From Lachnospiraceae bacterium (GTDB taxonomy: Bacteria > Bacillota > Clostridia > Oscillospirales > Ruminococcaceae): a DNA stretch of 64,000 nucleotides. The translations under genes were made by a program, and so were the position numbers. The stretch lies in contig JAMPFE010000004.1 in assembly GCA_023664705.1 (NCBI GenBank), positions 62,001 through 126,000 of the forward strand. Reading direction: 5' to 3'. Below are positions 48,743 to 56,555 of this stretch, piece after piece. Position 1 is the first letter of the stretch. Every line of letters begins with the position of its first letter. The notes under the pieces are model-generated. The model had not been told where the DNA came from. It saw only the letters and a list, made by a program, of their open reading frames with translations, and did not search any database.

Positions 48743-50281
48743 TCAGTCGTCGTCATCCTCGTGATATTCCTCGCCGTATTTCTCGGCGTCCGCCTTGCGG
48801 GCAGCCGCTAATTTGCGGCGGTTGATTTCCTTTTGAGAGAGCGTTTCCTCCTTGCCGTCCTCGTTGACGACCTTTACCGCGTCGACGTTTACGGTCTTGC
48901 TGCGCTTGTTTTTCTCCTCAAACTCGGCAAGCGCCTGCTCCTTAAGCTTTGCGGGGTCGTAAAGCTTGTTGAGCAGTATCGTCTGAAGTATGCCGAAGGC
49001 GTAGCTTATCGTCCAGTAGAAGCCCGCGCCCGCAGGTACGGTAAACGCTATCCAGAGCGACATAAGCGGCATGACGTACATCATTACCTTCATGGAGCCC
49101 ATTGAAGCCGCCGCGTCGGGGTTGCTCTTCGCCATCATTCTGTTGGAAACGAACGTCTGCAGCAGCGCCATAAGGAACGAGATTATCGGCACCAGTATCA
49201 TCGGGAAACGCATTTCGTCCTTCGGCACCACGCCGAGCTTTATTCCGATAAAGTTGAGGTTGCCGTAGAGCTCCTCGAGCTCCTCTCTCACCTCGGGGCG
49301 CACAGCCGCCTCGCTGTAGGCGTTTTTGCAGCTGTAATTTTCGGTCTCCGTGCCGAAGCAGTTTAGCGCGTACAGCTCGCGCTGCATATTCGTTGTCGCC
49401 TGAAACGCCACAACGTCGTCGCCCGTTGCCTTATACGCGCCGTAGTGCGCCTGAACGTTGTTCAGAACGGTCACGAAGTTGTTGCTGAAGCCCTGCGCGG
49501 CGCGGTAGGCGGTCTTTTCCTCCTCGGAGGACATCGCGTCGAGAGCCGCCCTTTCCTCGTCCGTTATCTTGTAAATATCGGTGTTCGCGAGCTGGACGTT
49601 GGACTTATCCTGCGAGTAAGCCTCGCTTATAGCCGCCTTGATAATGCCCTCTACGACCTTGACCGTTTTGTCGTCGAGAGTGTTGAACACCGTAACGTCA
49701 ACGGCGCTCTCGCCGTCCTTAAGGCAGTGCGCGTTGTAGTAATCGACGAATTTCGCGGAATCGCGGAGGATATCCTCGTGCTTGATACGCTCCTTTTCGT
49801 TGAGCTTTTCTATATCCTCGGCGGGCTTGACGTATTCGTTTACAATGACCGAGGTAAGCTCCACGTTGTAGGACTCCTCGACGACGGCGTTTATGGAATC
49901 GCCGTTCATATGGACGATATGCGTCAGCGGCTTGTAAACGACGTCGATGACGCCGAACAGTATCAGAAACGACAGCAGCATAGAGCCGCAGCCCGACATG
50001 GGCTTATAGCCCTGCGCCTGAAGCTTCGCGAGCTCCTCCTGCATCTTCTGCTGGTTGTTTCTGTATTTCTGCTGGATTTCCGCGACCTTGGGCTGAAAAA
50101 CGGCGGACTTCGCCGAGTTTTTCTGCTGCTTTATTGAAAGCGGCAGCATAGCTATTTTCACGATGAACGTGAAAATGATGATGGCAATACCGACGTTCGA
50201 GCATATAAACTTATAGATGAAGTACAGAATGTACCCCAAAGGCGTACCTATCAGGCTGTATAAAAATTGAATAACGTCCAC
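48743..50281 (-). CDS. yidC: YidC/Oxa1 membrane protein insertase
   Basis: 512 residues, longer than the typical Gram-positive homologue (about 260-330). The core is present: IIIFTFIVKIAMLPLSIKQQ with the conserved Lys/Arg region, AEIQQKYRNNQQKMQEELAK, GCGSMLLSFLILFGVIDVVY, and the C-terminal MMYVMPLMSLWIAFTVPAGA. A roughly 190-residue hydrophilic insertion (about 130-310) separates the second and third membrane segments and looks like an extracytoplasmic domain. The C-terminus is charged. No lipobox at the N-terminus. Inserts membrane proteins alone or with Sec. Confidence 0.95.
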   Translation of the reverse strand: MDVIQFLYSLIGTPLGYILYFIYKFICSNVGIAIIIFTFIVKIAMLPLSIKQQKNSAKSAVFQPKVAEIQQKYRNNQQKMQEELAKLQAQGYKPMSGCGSMLLSFLILFGVIDVVYKPLTHIVHMNGDSINAVVEESYNVELTSVIVNEYVKPAEDIEKLNEKERIKHEDILRDSAKFVDYYNAHCLKDGESAVDVTVFNTLDDKTVKVVEGIIKAAISEAYSQDKSNVQLANTDIYKITDEERAALDAMSSEEEKTAYRAAQGFSNNFVTVLNNVQAHYGAYKATGDDVVAFQATTNMQRELYALNCFGTETENYSCKNAYSEAAVRPEVREELEELYGNLNFIGIKLGVVPKDEMRFPMILVPIISFLMALLQTFVSNRMMAKSNPDAAASMGSMKVMMYVMPLMSLWIAFTVPAGAGFYWTISYAFGILQTILLNKLYDPAKLKEQALAEFEEKNKRSKTVNVDAVKVVNEDGKEETLSQKEINRRKLAAARKADAEKYGEEYHEDDDD

Positions 50282-50341
50282 GACCTTTCACGCGCCCGTT
50301 CTTTATCCGCCCGAACGCTCTCATTCCACACATACTCTGTC

Positions 50342-50677
50342 TCAGCCCCGTTTTTTGTACGGGGATCTCTTTCGCGACCTTTGCCTGCGGTAACGCTCCG
50401 CGCAGTCTTTGCCTATCTGCGTTTTTGTGCGCGACACGGTAAGCTTTTCGGGGCGCAGGCAGAATTTTTTCGGAACGGGGTCTATCCCGCCGTTTCCGAA
50501 CGGATTGCATCTGAAAATCCGCCAAAATGTCAAATAACCGCCCTTGACCGCGCCAAACCTCCGAATGGCGGTCATACCATACTCGGAACAGGTTGGATAA
50601 AAGCGGCAGCACGGCGGTAAGATCTTTGACAGCGTAAGTCGATACAGCTTGATAATTCCCAAAAAAATATATTTCAT
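50342..50677 (-). CDS. yidD: YidD membrane protein insertion efficiency factor
   Basis: 111 residues: KYIFLGIIKLYRLTLSKILP, CCRFYPTCSEYGMTAIRRFG and GGYLTFWRIFRCNPFGNGGIDPVP minus its ends (the hallmark RC-NP-GG-DPVP). A basic tail of about 40 residues follows the conserved 70-residue core. ATG at 50677 is preferred; a TTG three codons upstream is possible, and no strong ribosome site is seen, so it may depend on coupling to rnpA. It helps YidC-mediated insertion. Confidence 0.94.
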   Translation of the reverse strand: MKYIFLGIIKLYRLTLSKILPPCCRFYPTCSEYGMTAIRRFGAVKGGYLTFWRIFRCNPFGNGGIDPVPKKFCLRPEKLTVSRTKTQIGKDCAERYRRQRSRKRSPYKKRG

Positions 50678-50698
50678 TTCGACCAAGCGGCAGACGCG

Positions 50699-51061
50699 TC
50701 AGTCCGCCTTGTTTATCTTAGGCAGAATATTCTTTTTCATAAGATTTAATATCTGCTGCATTTTTAACGTTGGCGTTTTTGCCCTCGCGACAAACACGAA
50801 ATCAAAGCGCCTGTCGGTTTTTTCCTTGACCATCGGGTCAAAAAGGCGGAAAGCCTCTCTGATTATCCGCCTTGCCCGATTACGTTTGACCGCGTTTCCG
50901 ACCTTTTTCCCCGTGACTATGCCGAGGCGGTTTTTCCCCGCCCTGCGCGGCTTTATGTAGCACACAAAGCCGTAGTTCACCACGGACTCCCCCTTTTTAA
51001 AGAGGTAGGTAAAATCGCGGTTGCTTTTGATAACGACGTACCTTTTTCTGAAATCTGTCAT
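50699..51061 (-). CDS. rnpA: ribonuclease P protein component
   Basis: 120 residues from ATG 51061: MTDFRKRYVVIKSNRDFTYL, VCYIKPRRAGKNRLGIVTGK and the RNR signature KKVGNAVKRNRARRIIREAF. It binds the RNase P RNA for tRNA 5' maturation. It lies 21 bases after rpmH. The frame is open seven codons upstream to a TTG, but homology begins at the ATG. Confidence 0.96.
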   Translation of the reverse strand: MTDFRKRYVVIKSNRDFTYLFKKGESVVNYGFVCYIKPRRAGKNRLGIVTGKKVGNAVKRNRARRIIREAFRLFDPMVKEKTDRRFDFVFVARAKTPTLKMQQILNLMKKNILPKINKAD

Positions 51062-51082
51062 CGAGACATTGGCACCCGTCAA

Positions 51083-51217
51083 TCAGTAAGAGAGTCTTTT
51101 TCTGCCCTTTGCGCGGCGGCGCGCGAGAACCTTTCTGCCGTTTCTGGTAGCCATTCTCTTCATAAAGCCGTGCTCATGCTTTCTCTGGAGCTTCTTGGGC
51201 TGGTAAGTTCTTTTCAT
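51083..51217 (-). CDS. rpmH: ribosomal protein L34
   Basis: A 44-residue basic protein starting MKRTYQPKKLQRKHEHGFMK and ending RAKGRKRLSY, complete. AGGAGG lies 8 bases before the ATG. First gene of the rpmH-rnpA-yidD-yidC-jag operon. dnaA and an origin, often next to rpmH, are not on the other side here. Confidence 0.97.
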   Translation of the reverse strand: MKRTYQPKKLQRKHEHGFMKRMATRNGRKVLARRRAKGRKRLSY

Positions 51218-51289
51218 TTTCATTTCCTCCTCAATTGCTTATTTGCATCGGGATATACTTATCCCGTACACAGCTACTCACATTAAATT

Positions 51290-51318
51290 ATTATACCTCA
51301 TTATAAAAGCCTTGTCAA
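51290..51318 (-). promoter_or_regulatory. SigA-type promoter of rpmH operon
   Basis: Minus strand: TTGACA (51313-51318), 17-base spacer, TATAAT (51290-51295), about 73 bases before the ATG. Confidence 0.9.
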
Positions 51319-51328
51319 GGGGTTTTTG

Positions 51329-51355
51329 GAAATTTCACTTAAAAATGTGAAATAT
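51329..51355 (-). terminator. weak AT-rich hairpin after the MoxR operon
   Basis: AATTTCAC/GTGAAATT stem (51331-51353) with an eight-base loop and flanking T/A runs, between the moxR stop codon and the rpmH promoter. Confidence 0.45.
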
Positions 51356-51406
51356 TATACCCCGAGACAAAACCCTCAAAATAATTACAAGAGGTATATC
51401 ACTCAA

Positions 51407-52321
51407 TTACATCGGCACGACCGTCTCCGCGAGTATTTTTTGGATTATCTCGTCGGAGGAGAGGTATTCGCTCTGCCCCGCCGCGAGTATCACCCTGTGC
51501 CCGAGCACGGACGGCGCCATGGTTTTCACGTCGTCGGGCGTGGCGAACGCGCGGTTGCTTATCAGCGCCATTGCCTGCGCGGCTCTGTACAGCGCGATAG
51601 AGGCTCTCGGGGAAGCGCCGAGCTTTATTTCGCGCTTGTTTCTGGTCGCGCCGACTATCATCAGAATATACGCCTTGACCTGCTCCGACACGGCAACGCG
51701 CGATGACATCTCCCGCAGGGAAACGACCTCCTCGAGCGTCATAACGGGCTGCACTTCGATGTTATGCGGCATTTTTTCGAGCATCTGCAGCTCGGCGGCG
51801 CGGTCGGGATATCCTATGGAAATGCGCATCAGAAAGCGGTCGAGCTGCGCCTCGGGGAGGTGATACGTTCCGTAGGTCTCGATAGGGTTCTGCGTCGCCA
51901 GCGTCATAAACGGCACGGGCAGCTTGTGCGTTATGCCGTCGACGGAAATTTGCAGCTCCTCCATAGCCTCCAGCAGCGCAGACTGCACCTTCGGCGAGGT
52001 GCGGTTTATCTCGTCCGCGAGCAGGAAGTTGCACATAGCCGCTCCCGCGCGGTACTCCGAGGCGCCCGTTTTTTGGTCGATGACCGTATAGCCGATAACG
52101 TCCGACGGCATAAGGTCGGGCGTGAACTGAATGCGCCCGAAGCTGCCCGAAACGGACTTCGCGAGGGTCTCCGCGAGCAGGGTCTTGCCCACGCCCGGCA
52201 CGTCCTCGATAAGCACGTGTCCGCCCGCTATCATGGCGCAGATAATTTTCACGATGACCTCGTGCTTGCCGATGATGACGTTCTCGATGTTCTTGATAAG
52301 CTGTTCAATTCTTGGGTTCAT
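51407..52321 (-). CDS. MoxR-family AAA+ ATPase
   Basis: 304 residues, full length: Walker A EDVPGVGKTLLAETLAKS, the MoxR hallmarks FTPDLMPSDVIGYTV and FLLADEINRTSPKVQSALLE (Walker B), sensor 1 LATQNPIETYGTYHLPEAQL, DRFLMRI and sensor 2 GASPRASIALYRAA. Usually MoxR genes are followed by DUF58 and VWA genes; here the partners are instead a set of small membrane proteins upstream in the same operon. The start overlaps the 3' end of the 96-residue gene by 17 bases. Confidence 0.94.
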   Translation of the reverse strand: MNPRIEQLIKNIENVIIGKHEVIVKIICAMIAGGHVLIEDVPGVGKTLLAETLAKSVSGSFGRIQFTPDLMPSDVIGYTVIDQKTGASEYRAGAAMCNFLLADEINRTSPKVQSALLEAMEELQISVDGITHKLPVPFMTLATQNPIETYGTYHLPEAQLDRFLMRISIGYPDRAAELQMLEKMPHNIEVQPVMTLEEVVSLREMSSRVAVSEQVKAYILMIVGATRNKREIKLGASPRASIALYRAAQAMALISNRAFATPDDVKTMAPSVLGHRVILAAGQSEYLSSDEIIQKILAETVVPM

Positions 52322-52595
52322 TTTGTTTGTTCCTTTCGTTAAATGTGTTTGCTGCGCCGATTTTCGGCAGCGTTCCCGCTTTTCCGTTCCGTTTGTTTTT
52401 TAAGTACAGATCCAAAAACACGGCGGCGCCCGAAACGGCAAGCAGCAGCGCCAAGCCTATTATCAGCAAGCCGAGCCCTCCCCGCGCGAGCGCTCCCCAA
52501 CCGTCCTCTATGCCGCTCGCGGAGACGTATACGCATATTCCCAGAACGCCCGCCGCCGCAGCGAGTATAAGCAGCGCAGCCGCAAATATTTTCAT
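52305..52595 (-). CDS. two-helix small membrane protein
   Basis: 96 residues: helix 1 KIFAAALLILAAAAGVLGIC, a loop, helix 2 GGLGLLIIGLALLLAVSGAA, then a basic tail (LKNKRNGKAGTLPKIG) ending NKQNEPKN. ATG 52595 is seven bases after AGGAGG; a GTG one codon earlier is closer than ideal. Overlaps moxR, hence coupled. Unknown function; possibly the link between the ATPase and the membrane paralogues. Confidence 0.7.
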   Translation of the reverse strand: MKIFAAALLILAAAAGVLGICVYVSASGIEDGWGALARGGLGLLIIGLALLLAVSGAAVFLDLYLKNKRNGKAGTLPKIGAANTFNERNKQNEPKN

Positions 52596-52611
52596 CACAG
52601 CGCCTCCTTTG

Positions 52612-53064
52612 TTACAGCGGTTTGTTCCACAGGCTTTTCAGCTTTTCCCCGAAGAGCGCTGCGATAACGGCGCAGACCGTCGCCGCCGCGACAGCGATGA
52701 GCATTACGAGCTCGACCTGAAAAAATCCCCTCGCGAGACCCTGCCCGAGACCCGAAAACATATCGTTTCCGCTGCTGTTCATATCGTTATACGTCGATAC
52801 GAGCGCCGCGCTCAAAATCGCCAGCGAGGGCGTTTGCGTGCAGAGCAGGAACGCGGCGCGGTTCACGCCGAGCCCGCGGACGCGCTTTCCGACGGCGGTC
52901 AGCAGCGCCGCGAGCGCGCACACCGCAAACGCGCCGCCAAAAACTCCGAACCCCGCGCTTATCCCCCACAGGTAGACCGTGACCAAGCAGACCGCCGCGT
53001 TCCCGAGAACGCCGCATATTACCGACAAGAATACCGTCAGCGCCGCCGTGAAAAATTTTTTCAT
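52612..53064 (-). CDS. membrane-cluster paralogue, 150 residues
   Basis: Four hydrophobic segments with the cluster's motif in the form VNRAAFLLCTQTPSLAILSA (about residue 68). The N-terminus KKFFTAALTVFLSVICGVLG is duplicated exactly in the neighbouring chimeric gene. ATG overlaps the previous stop (ATGA). Unknown function. Confidence 0.75.
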   Translation of the reverse strand: MKKFFTAALTVFLSVICGVLGNAAVCLVTVYLWGISAGFGVFGGAFAVCALAALLTAVGKRVRGLGVNRAAFLLCTQTPSLAILSAALVSTYNDMNSSGNDMFSGLGQGLARGFFQVELVMLIAVAAATVCAVIAALFGEKLKSLWNKPL

Positions 53065-53321
53065 CGCGACCTCCTTTTCCTCAAAGCCGCGACCCCGAGC
53101 CACAGCAGCTCCGACAGCAGCATCGTCGGCGCGATAAACATCAGCGCCAGCATCGGCAAAACGACCGCAAGCGCAGCGGCAAAGTCCTCTATCGGCAGCG
53201 TCCAGCCCGTCACCGCCAACACGATAAGGAACGCCGCGATTGCGCAGGACGGCGCGTTCCCGAGAACGCCGCATATTACCGACAAGAATACCGTCAGCGC
53301 CGCCGTGAAAAATTTTTTCAT
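53061..53321 (-). CDS. chimeric 86-residue membrane protein made by tandem duplication
   Basis: The first 22 residues (KKFFTAALTVFLSVICGVLG) copy the start of the gene at 52612-53064; the remaining 64 (NAPSCAIAA to ALRKRRSR) copy the end of the gene at 53318-53725 with about six changes. The unit repeated is about 257 bases and spans a gene boundary, so this gene is a fusion of two partial copies. Both its start and its stop retain ATGA overlaps. Intact frame; two to three membrane segments; function unknown. Confidence 0.75.
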   Translation of the reverse strand: MKKFFTAALTVFLSVICGVLGNAPSCAIAAFLIVLAVTGWTLPIEDFAAALAVVLPMLALMFIAPTMLLSELLWLGVAALRKRRSR

Positions 53322-53725
53322 CGCGACCTCCTTTTTCTCAAAGCCGCCACCCCCAGCCACAGCAGCTCCGACAGCAGCATCGTCGGCGCGATAAACATCA
53401 GCGCCAACATCGGCAAAACGACCGCCAGCGCAGCGGCAAAGTCCTCTATCGTCAGCGTCCAACCCGCTGTCGCCAGCACGAAAAACACCGCCGCGATTGC
53501 GCAAGACGGCGCGTTCCATAAAAGGAAGAACGTCCCCGCGCGCATGCCGTGCCCGTCGCGCATATCGGCGCGTATTTGGCTGATGAACACGCCGAACGCG
53601 AGCATAATTATAATGCCGAAAGAATACGACCCGCCCGCGAGCGCAAACATCAGCGCCAGGAAAAGCGCCGCCGCGATGTTTGCCCCCAGACCGCCGAGCA
53701 GCAGCTTGGTATAAATTTTCTTCAT
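53318..53725 (-). CDS. membrane-cluster paralogue, 135 residues
   Basis: Three or four hydrophobic segments; RAGTFFLLWNAPSCAIAAVF is its version of the cluster motif. ATG 53725 after GAAAGGAG overlaps the upstream stop codon. The C-terminal half (NAPSC to ALRKRRSR) is the part duplicated downstream. Unknown function. Confidence 0.75.
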   Translation of the reverse strand: MKKIYTKLLLGGLGANIAAALFLALMFALAGGSYSFGIIIMLAFGVFISQIRADMRDGHGMRAGTFFLLWNAPSCAIAAVFFVLATAGWTLTIEDFAAALAVVLPMLALMFIAPTMLLSELLWLGVAALRKRRSR

Positions 53726-54498
53726 GGCTTCTCCTTTCGTTTGTCGAGCAATTTGAAAATCTTGTGCCAAAGCGCCGCCCCGAGGAGCATCGCCGCCGAT
53801 GTCGGCAGTGCGGTAAAAGCGCCGATAATAAGCGGATTAAACTCCCACAGCGCGGGAATGACGAGCGGCGAGAGCGCCGCCGCCCCCGAAAAAATCAGCG
53901 AGGGGAGATACGCGCAGAGCAGAAAGCGCTTCATGTCGAGCGCGAGTTTTCGGCGCAGCGGCTCAAACGGCAGAGCCGCCGCCATCGTCCACGCAGCGGC
54001 AAGGAGCAGCGTCGGCCCGTTCGCAACAGCCCAAAGGTTCGGTCCCGAGAGCGCGAGCACCGCCGCGAGCCCTCCCGCGAAAAGCCCGAGCAGGGGCTTT
54101 TGCGGCTGCCCGTCTCGGAGAACGTTCGCCCACAGCAGCCCCGCCGCCGCAAACTCCGCCGAGGTCACAACGCCGAACCGCGAAACAAGCAGCAGCTCGT
54201 AATACTCATTGAAATCAACGTCGGCAAGGTGCGCGGCGACGGCGAAAAATACCCATGTGCCTATCAGCGGCAGGGCGTTGGCGCAAAGGAAAAACGCCGC
54301 CGTTTTCATCGGAAATTTCCGCAGGAACAGTCTCCGCAGGCAGTACGCCGCGAACGCCGCTGCCGCCGCGCCGACGGTCAGACCGACCCAGCAGAGCATT
54401 TCCATCGAAAGCGTCAGCAGCATATTCAGCAGCGTAAGCGCGCAAACGGCTATCGTGCTGCCGAACGCGAGCAGGATAAGCGCAAAAGATTTTTTCAT
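53722..54498 (-). CDS. membrane-cluster paralogue, 258 residues
   Basis: Seven or eight hydrophobic segments arranged as two similar halves, each with the motif Arg-rich loop then F-x-x-C-A: LRRLFLRKFPMKTAAFFLCA and LRRKLALDMKRFLLCAYLPS. ATG 54498 after AAGGGAAC. Full-length form of the family in this operon; no catalytic motif. Function unknown. Confidence 0.78.
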   Translation of the reverse strand: MKKSFALILLAFGSTIAVCALTLLNMLLTLSMEMLCWVGLTVGAAAAAFAAYCLRRLFLRKFPMKTAAFFLCANALPLIGTWVFFAVAAHLADVDFNEYYELLLVSRFGVVTSAEFAAAGLLWANVLRDGQPQKPLLGLFAGGLAAVLALSGPNLWAVANGPTLLLAAAWTMAAALPFEPLRRKLALDMKRFLLCAYLPSLIFSGAAALSPLVIPALWEFNPLIIGAFTALPTSAAMLLGAALWHKIFKLLDKRKEKP

Positions 54499-54509
54499 GG
54501 CAGTTCCCT

Positions 54510-54884
54510 TCAATCACGCTTTTTGAACTCCAAAAAGCCGAAAACCGTCCCCGAGACGAGGTAGACGAGCGACATTCCCGTAACGCCGAGAGCCGCCCAC
54601 GTCATGTCCGAGCCGCCCGCCGCCGTTACGGCAAAGCAGAGCAGCGCGCCCAAAAAGCATGGCAAATAGCACGCGAGCGCGAATTTTCCGCGCGTAAAGC
54701 CGTATTTTTCGCGGAAAAGCGGGTAAATTCTGCTTGCGGCAAAGCCCAAGGCGGCGAGCAGCGCTATGCCGAGCATTGCCATAATATCGGATATAAAGGA
54801 TATTTTCCAAACAAGCGAAGCAATTGTGGAAAACGCCGCAAGGCTGCCGATTATCAAAAGAGCCGTCGCGTGAGTTTTTTTCAT
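54510..54884 (-). CDS. membrane-cluster paralogue, half-length (124 residues)
   Basis: Four hydrophobic segments, corresponding to one half of the long paralogues. The motif reads FREKYGFTRGKFALACYLPC. Ends FGFLEFKKRD. ATG overlaps the preceding stop codon (ATGA). Function unknown. Confidence 0.76.
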   Translation of the reverse strand: MKKTHATALLIIGSLAAFSTIASLVWKISFISDIMAMLGIALLAALGFAASRIYPLFREKYGFTRGKFALACYLPCFLGALLCFAVTAAGGSDMTWAALGVTGMSLVYLVSGTVFGFLEFKKRD

Positions 54885-55654
54885 GTGTTCTCCTTTCGCC
54901 TGTCGAAAATCGCCGACGCGGCGCGGAATACCGCCGCGCAGAGCAGCGTTGTCAAATTCATAATAATGTAAGATTTTGTAAATTCGTTATACTCGACTAT
55001 CGCGCCGTAGACCGTCCAGAAAAGCAGGGGCAGGTACGCGCAGATGAAGTACGGCACGTCTTTTACGGCAAGCTTGGCGCGGTACAGCCGCCTCAGCAGC
55101 TCCAGACCGAACGCCGTAACGATCGCGGCAGCCGTCGGCAGCAGCAGGGAATGTAAAATGTAATCCGCTTCCGACGCAAAATACAGCTCCGCCGACCACA
55201 GCGCGGCGCTCCCGACAAGCAGCGCCCCCAGCGCTATCGGTTGATTGAGCGCGGGCAGCCCCGCGCGTTTGCGCTCTATCATCAGCGAGACGGCGGTCAC
55301 GATAATGCCGAACGCCGCGAACGCTCCCGCGGCAACGACGCACACCAGCGCGAGCAAAACAAAATCCAAGTCCCATATCAGGTCAAGAGCCGTCAATACG
55401 GCAAATATCCCCCAGACCGCAAGCGGCACGCCGTAGACGGCGACCATAAACGCGACCGTTCCCACGCCGCGTTTTGCCGACGGCTTGCGCAGGCGGTTCG
55501 CGAGCAGAGCACCGCCAAGCCCCTCCGCGGTAAAAAGAACGAAATAGAAGAGCGCATAGTAGTAATACGCGACGAACAAATCCGCGTACCCCGCCGCAAA
55601 CACGGCGAGCGTGCCGCCGAGCGCGAGCAGAATTATCACATGGGGCTTTTTCAT
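54881..55654 (-). CDS. membrane-cluster paralogue, 257 residues
   Basis: About eight hydrophobic segments. The clearest motif copy is in the second half: RRLYRAKLAVKDVPYFICAY followed by LPLLFW. The N-terminus KKPHVIILLALGGTLAVFAA aligns with the other members. ATGA overlap with the gene before it. Function unknown. Confidence 0.78.
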   Translation of the reverse strand: MKKPHVIILLALGGTLAVFAAGYADLFVAYYYYALFYFVLFTAEGLGGALLANRLRKPSAKRGVGTVAFMVAVYGVPLAVWGIFAVLTALDLIWDLDFVLLALVCVVAAGAFAAFGIIVTAVSLMIERKRAGLPALNQPIALGALLVGSAALWSAELYFASEADYILHSLLLPTAAAIVTAFGLELLRRLYRAKLAVKDVPYFICAYLPLLFWTVYGAIVEYNEFTKSYIIMNLTTLLCAAVFRAASAIFDRRKENT

Positions 55655-56490
55655 AAGCTTTTCCTCCTCCTTCGGAATATCAGGAACCAGCCGACCGCGC
55701 AGACGAGGATCGCCGCCGTCTCTATCGGCGCGTATTGCAGGAAAAACGCGTTGTCCTCGGCAGTCGGAAAGCCGTATTCCCTATCGACATTCAGCCTCAG
55801 AAAATAGACGTAAAACGTATATATCTTACCGCCGAGAGCGCCGAGGTACGCGCACGGATAGTACAGCGCCGCGCCGACGCCGAAGCTCCTTTTGTAGACC
55901 CGTCCGAGCAGGTCAAGCCCGAACGTGACGGCGGCGATTATGACGACGGACGGTATCGCGCTGCGCGTTTCTTCGTACAGCGCCGTAAGACCGAACGTCA
56001 TTGCCGTCCACAGCAGCGCGCCTCCGAGTATCAGCACGGCGAGCGCCGCGGGCTTGCCGAACACGGGCTTCCCCGAGCGCGCTCTTTCTATCATCGCCGA
56101 GATGAGGAGCATAACGCCCCCCGCCGCCGCGAACACCCCCGCGGCAATAAGGCTCGCCAGCGCGAAAATAGCCGCACGCACGCCCGCGAGAAATCCGCTG
56201 AAATATCCCGCTTCGTCGAGGAGCAGCACCGTGACGAACGCTATCCCCGCGCCGACCAGCGGCGGCACGTACGCGCACAGGAAAAACACTCCCGCGTTCA
56301 GCCCGTATTTTTTCCGAAACAGCACGCGCAGTCTGTCCGCGCCGAAAGCCGCGCCCAGCGCGACAACAATGCCTATGAGAAGCCCGAGCTCCATAAGCCC
56401 GAAAAACAACAAAATTCCCAAAATCGTTAATCCGAAAACCGCGGTAAGACCGCCGATTATAAGTAAAGCTGCAGCCAAAGATTTTTTCAT
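55651..56490 (-). CDS. membrane-cluster paralogue, 279 residues (first gene of operon)
   Basis: About eight hydrophobic segments in two halves, with motifs LFRKKYGLNAGVFFLCAYVP and VYKRSFGVGAALYYPCAYLG. AAAGGAG precedes the ATG by seven bases. No promoter is apparent in the 65 bases between it and msmK, so the cluster may be transcribed by read-through of the msmK terminator or from inside msmK. Function unknown. Confidence 0.78.
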   Translation of the reverse strand: MKKSLAAALLIIGGLTAVFGLTILGILLFFGLMELGLLIGIVVALGAAFGADRLRVLFRKKYGLNAGVFFLCAYVPPLVGAGIAFVTVLLLDEAGYFSGFLAGVRAAIFALASLIAAGVFAAAGGVMLLISAMIERARSGKPVFGKPAALAVLILGGALLWTAMTFGLTALYEETRSAIPSVVIIAAVTFGLDLLGRVYKRSFGVGAALYYPCAYLGALGGKIYTFYVYFLRLNVDREYGFPTAEDNAFFLQYAPIETAAILVCAVGWFLIFRRRRKSL

Positions 56491-56504
56491 TATATACTCC
56501 TTTA

Positions 56505-56537
56505 AGTAAAAACGGCGCGGCTAAAACAGCCGCGCCG
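56505..56537 (-). terminator. terminator after msmK
   Basis: Stem CGGCGCGGCT/AGCCGCGCCG with a five-base loop and TTTTT on the minus strand, located 13-15 bases before the ribosome site of the membrane cluster. Confidence 0.9.
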
Positions 56538-56555
56538 CAAAAATGCCGAATTGAA

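Noticed and set aside
51083..51320. Chromosome origin next to rpmH
   Set aside because: dnaA is not present on the other side, no DnaA-box cluster was seen, and a MoxR operon adjoins instead.
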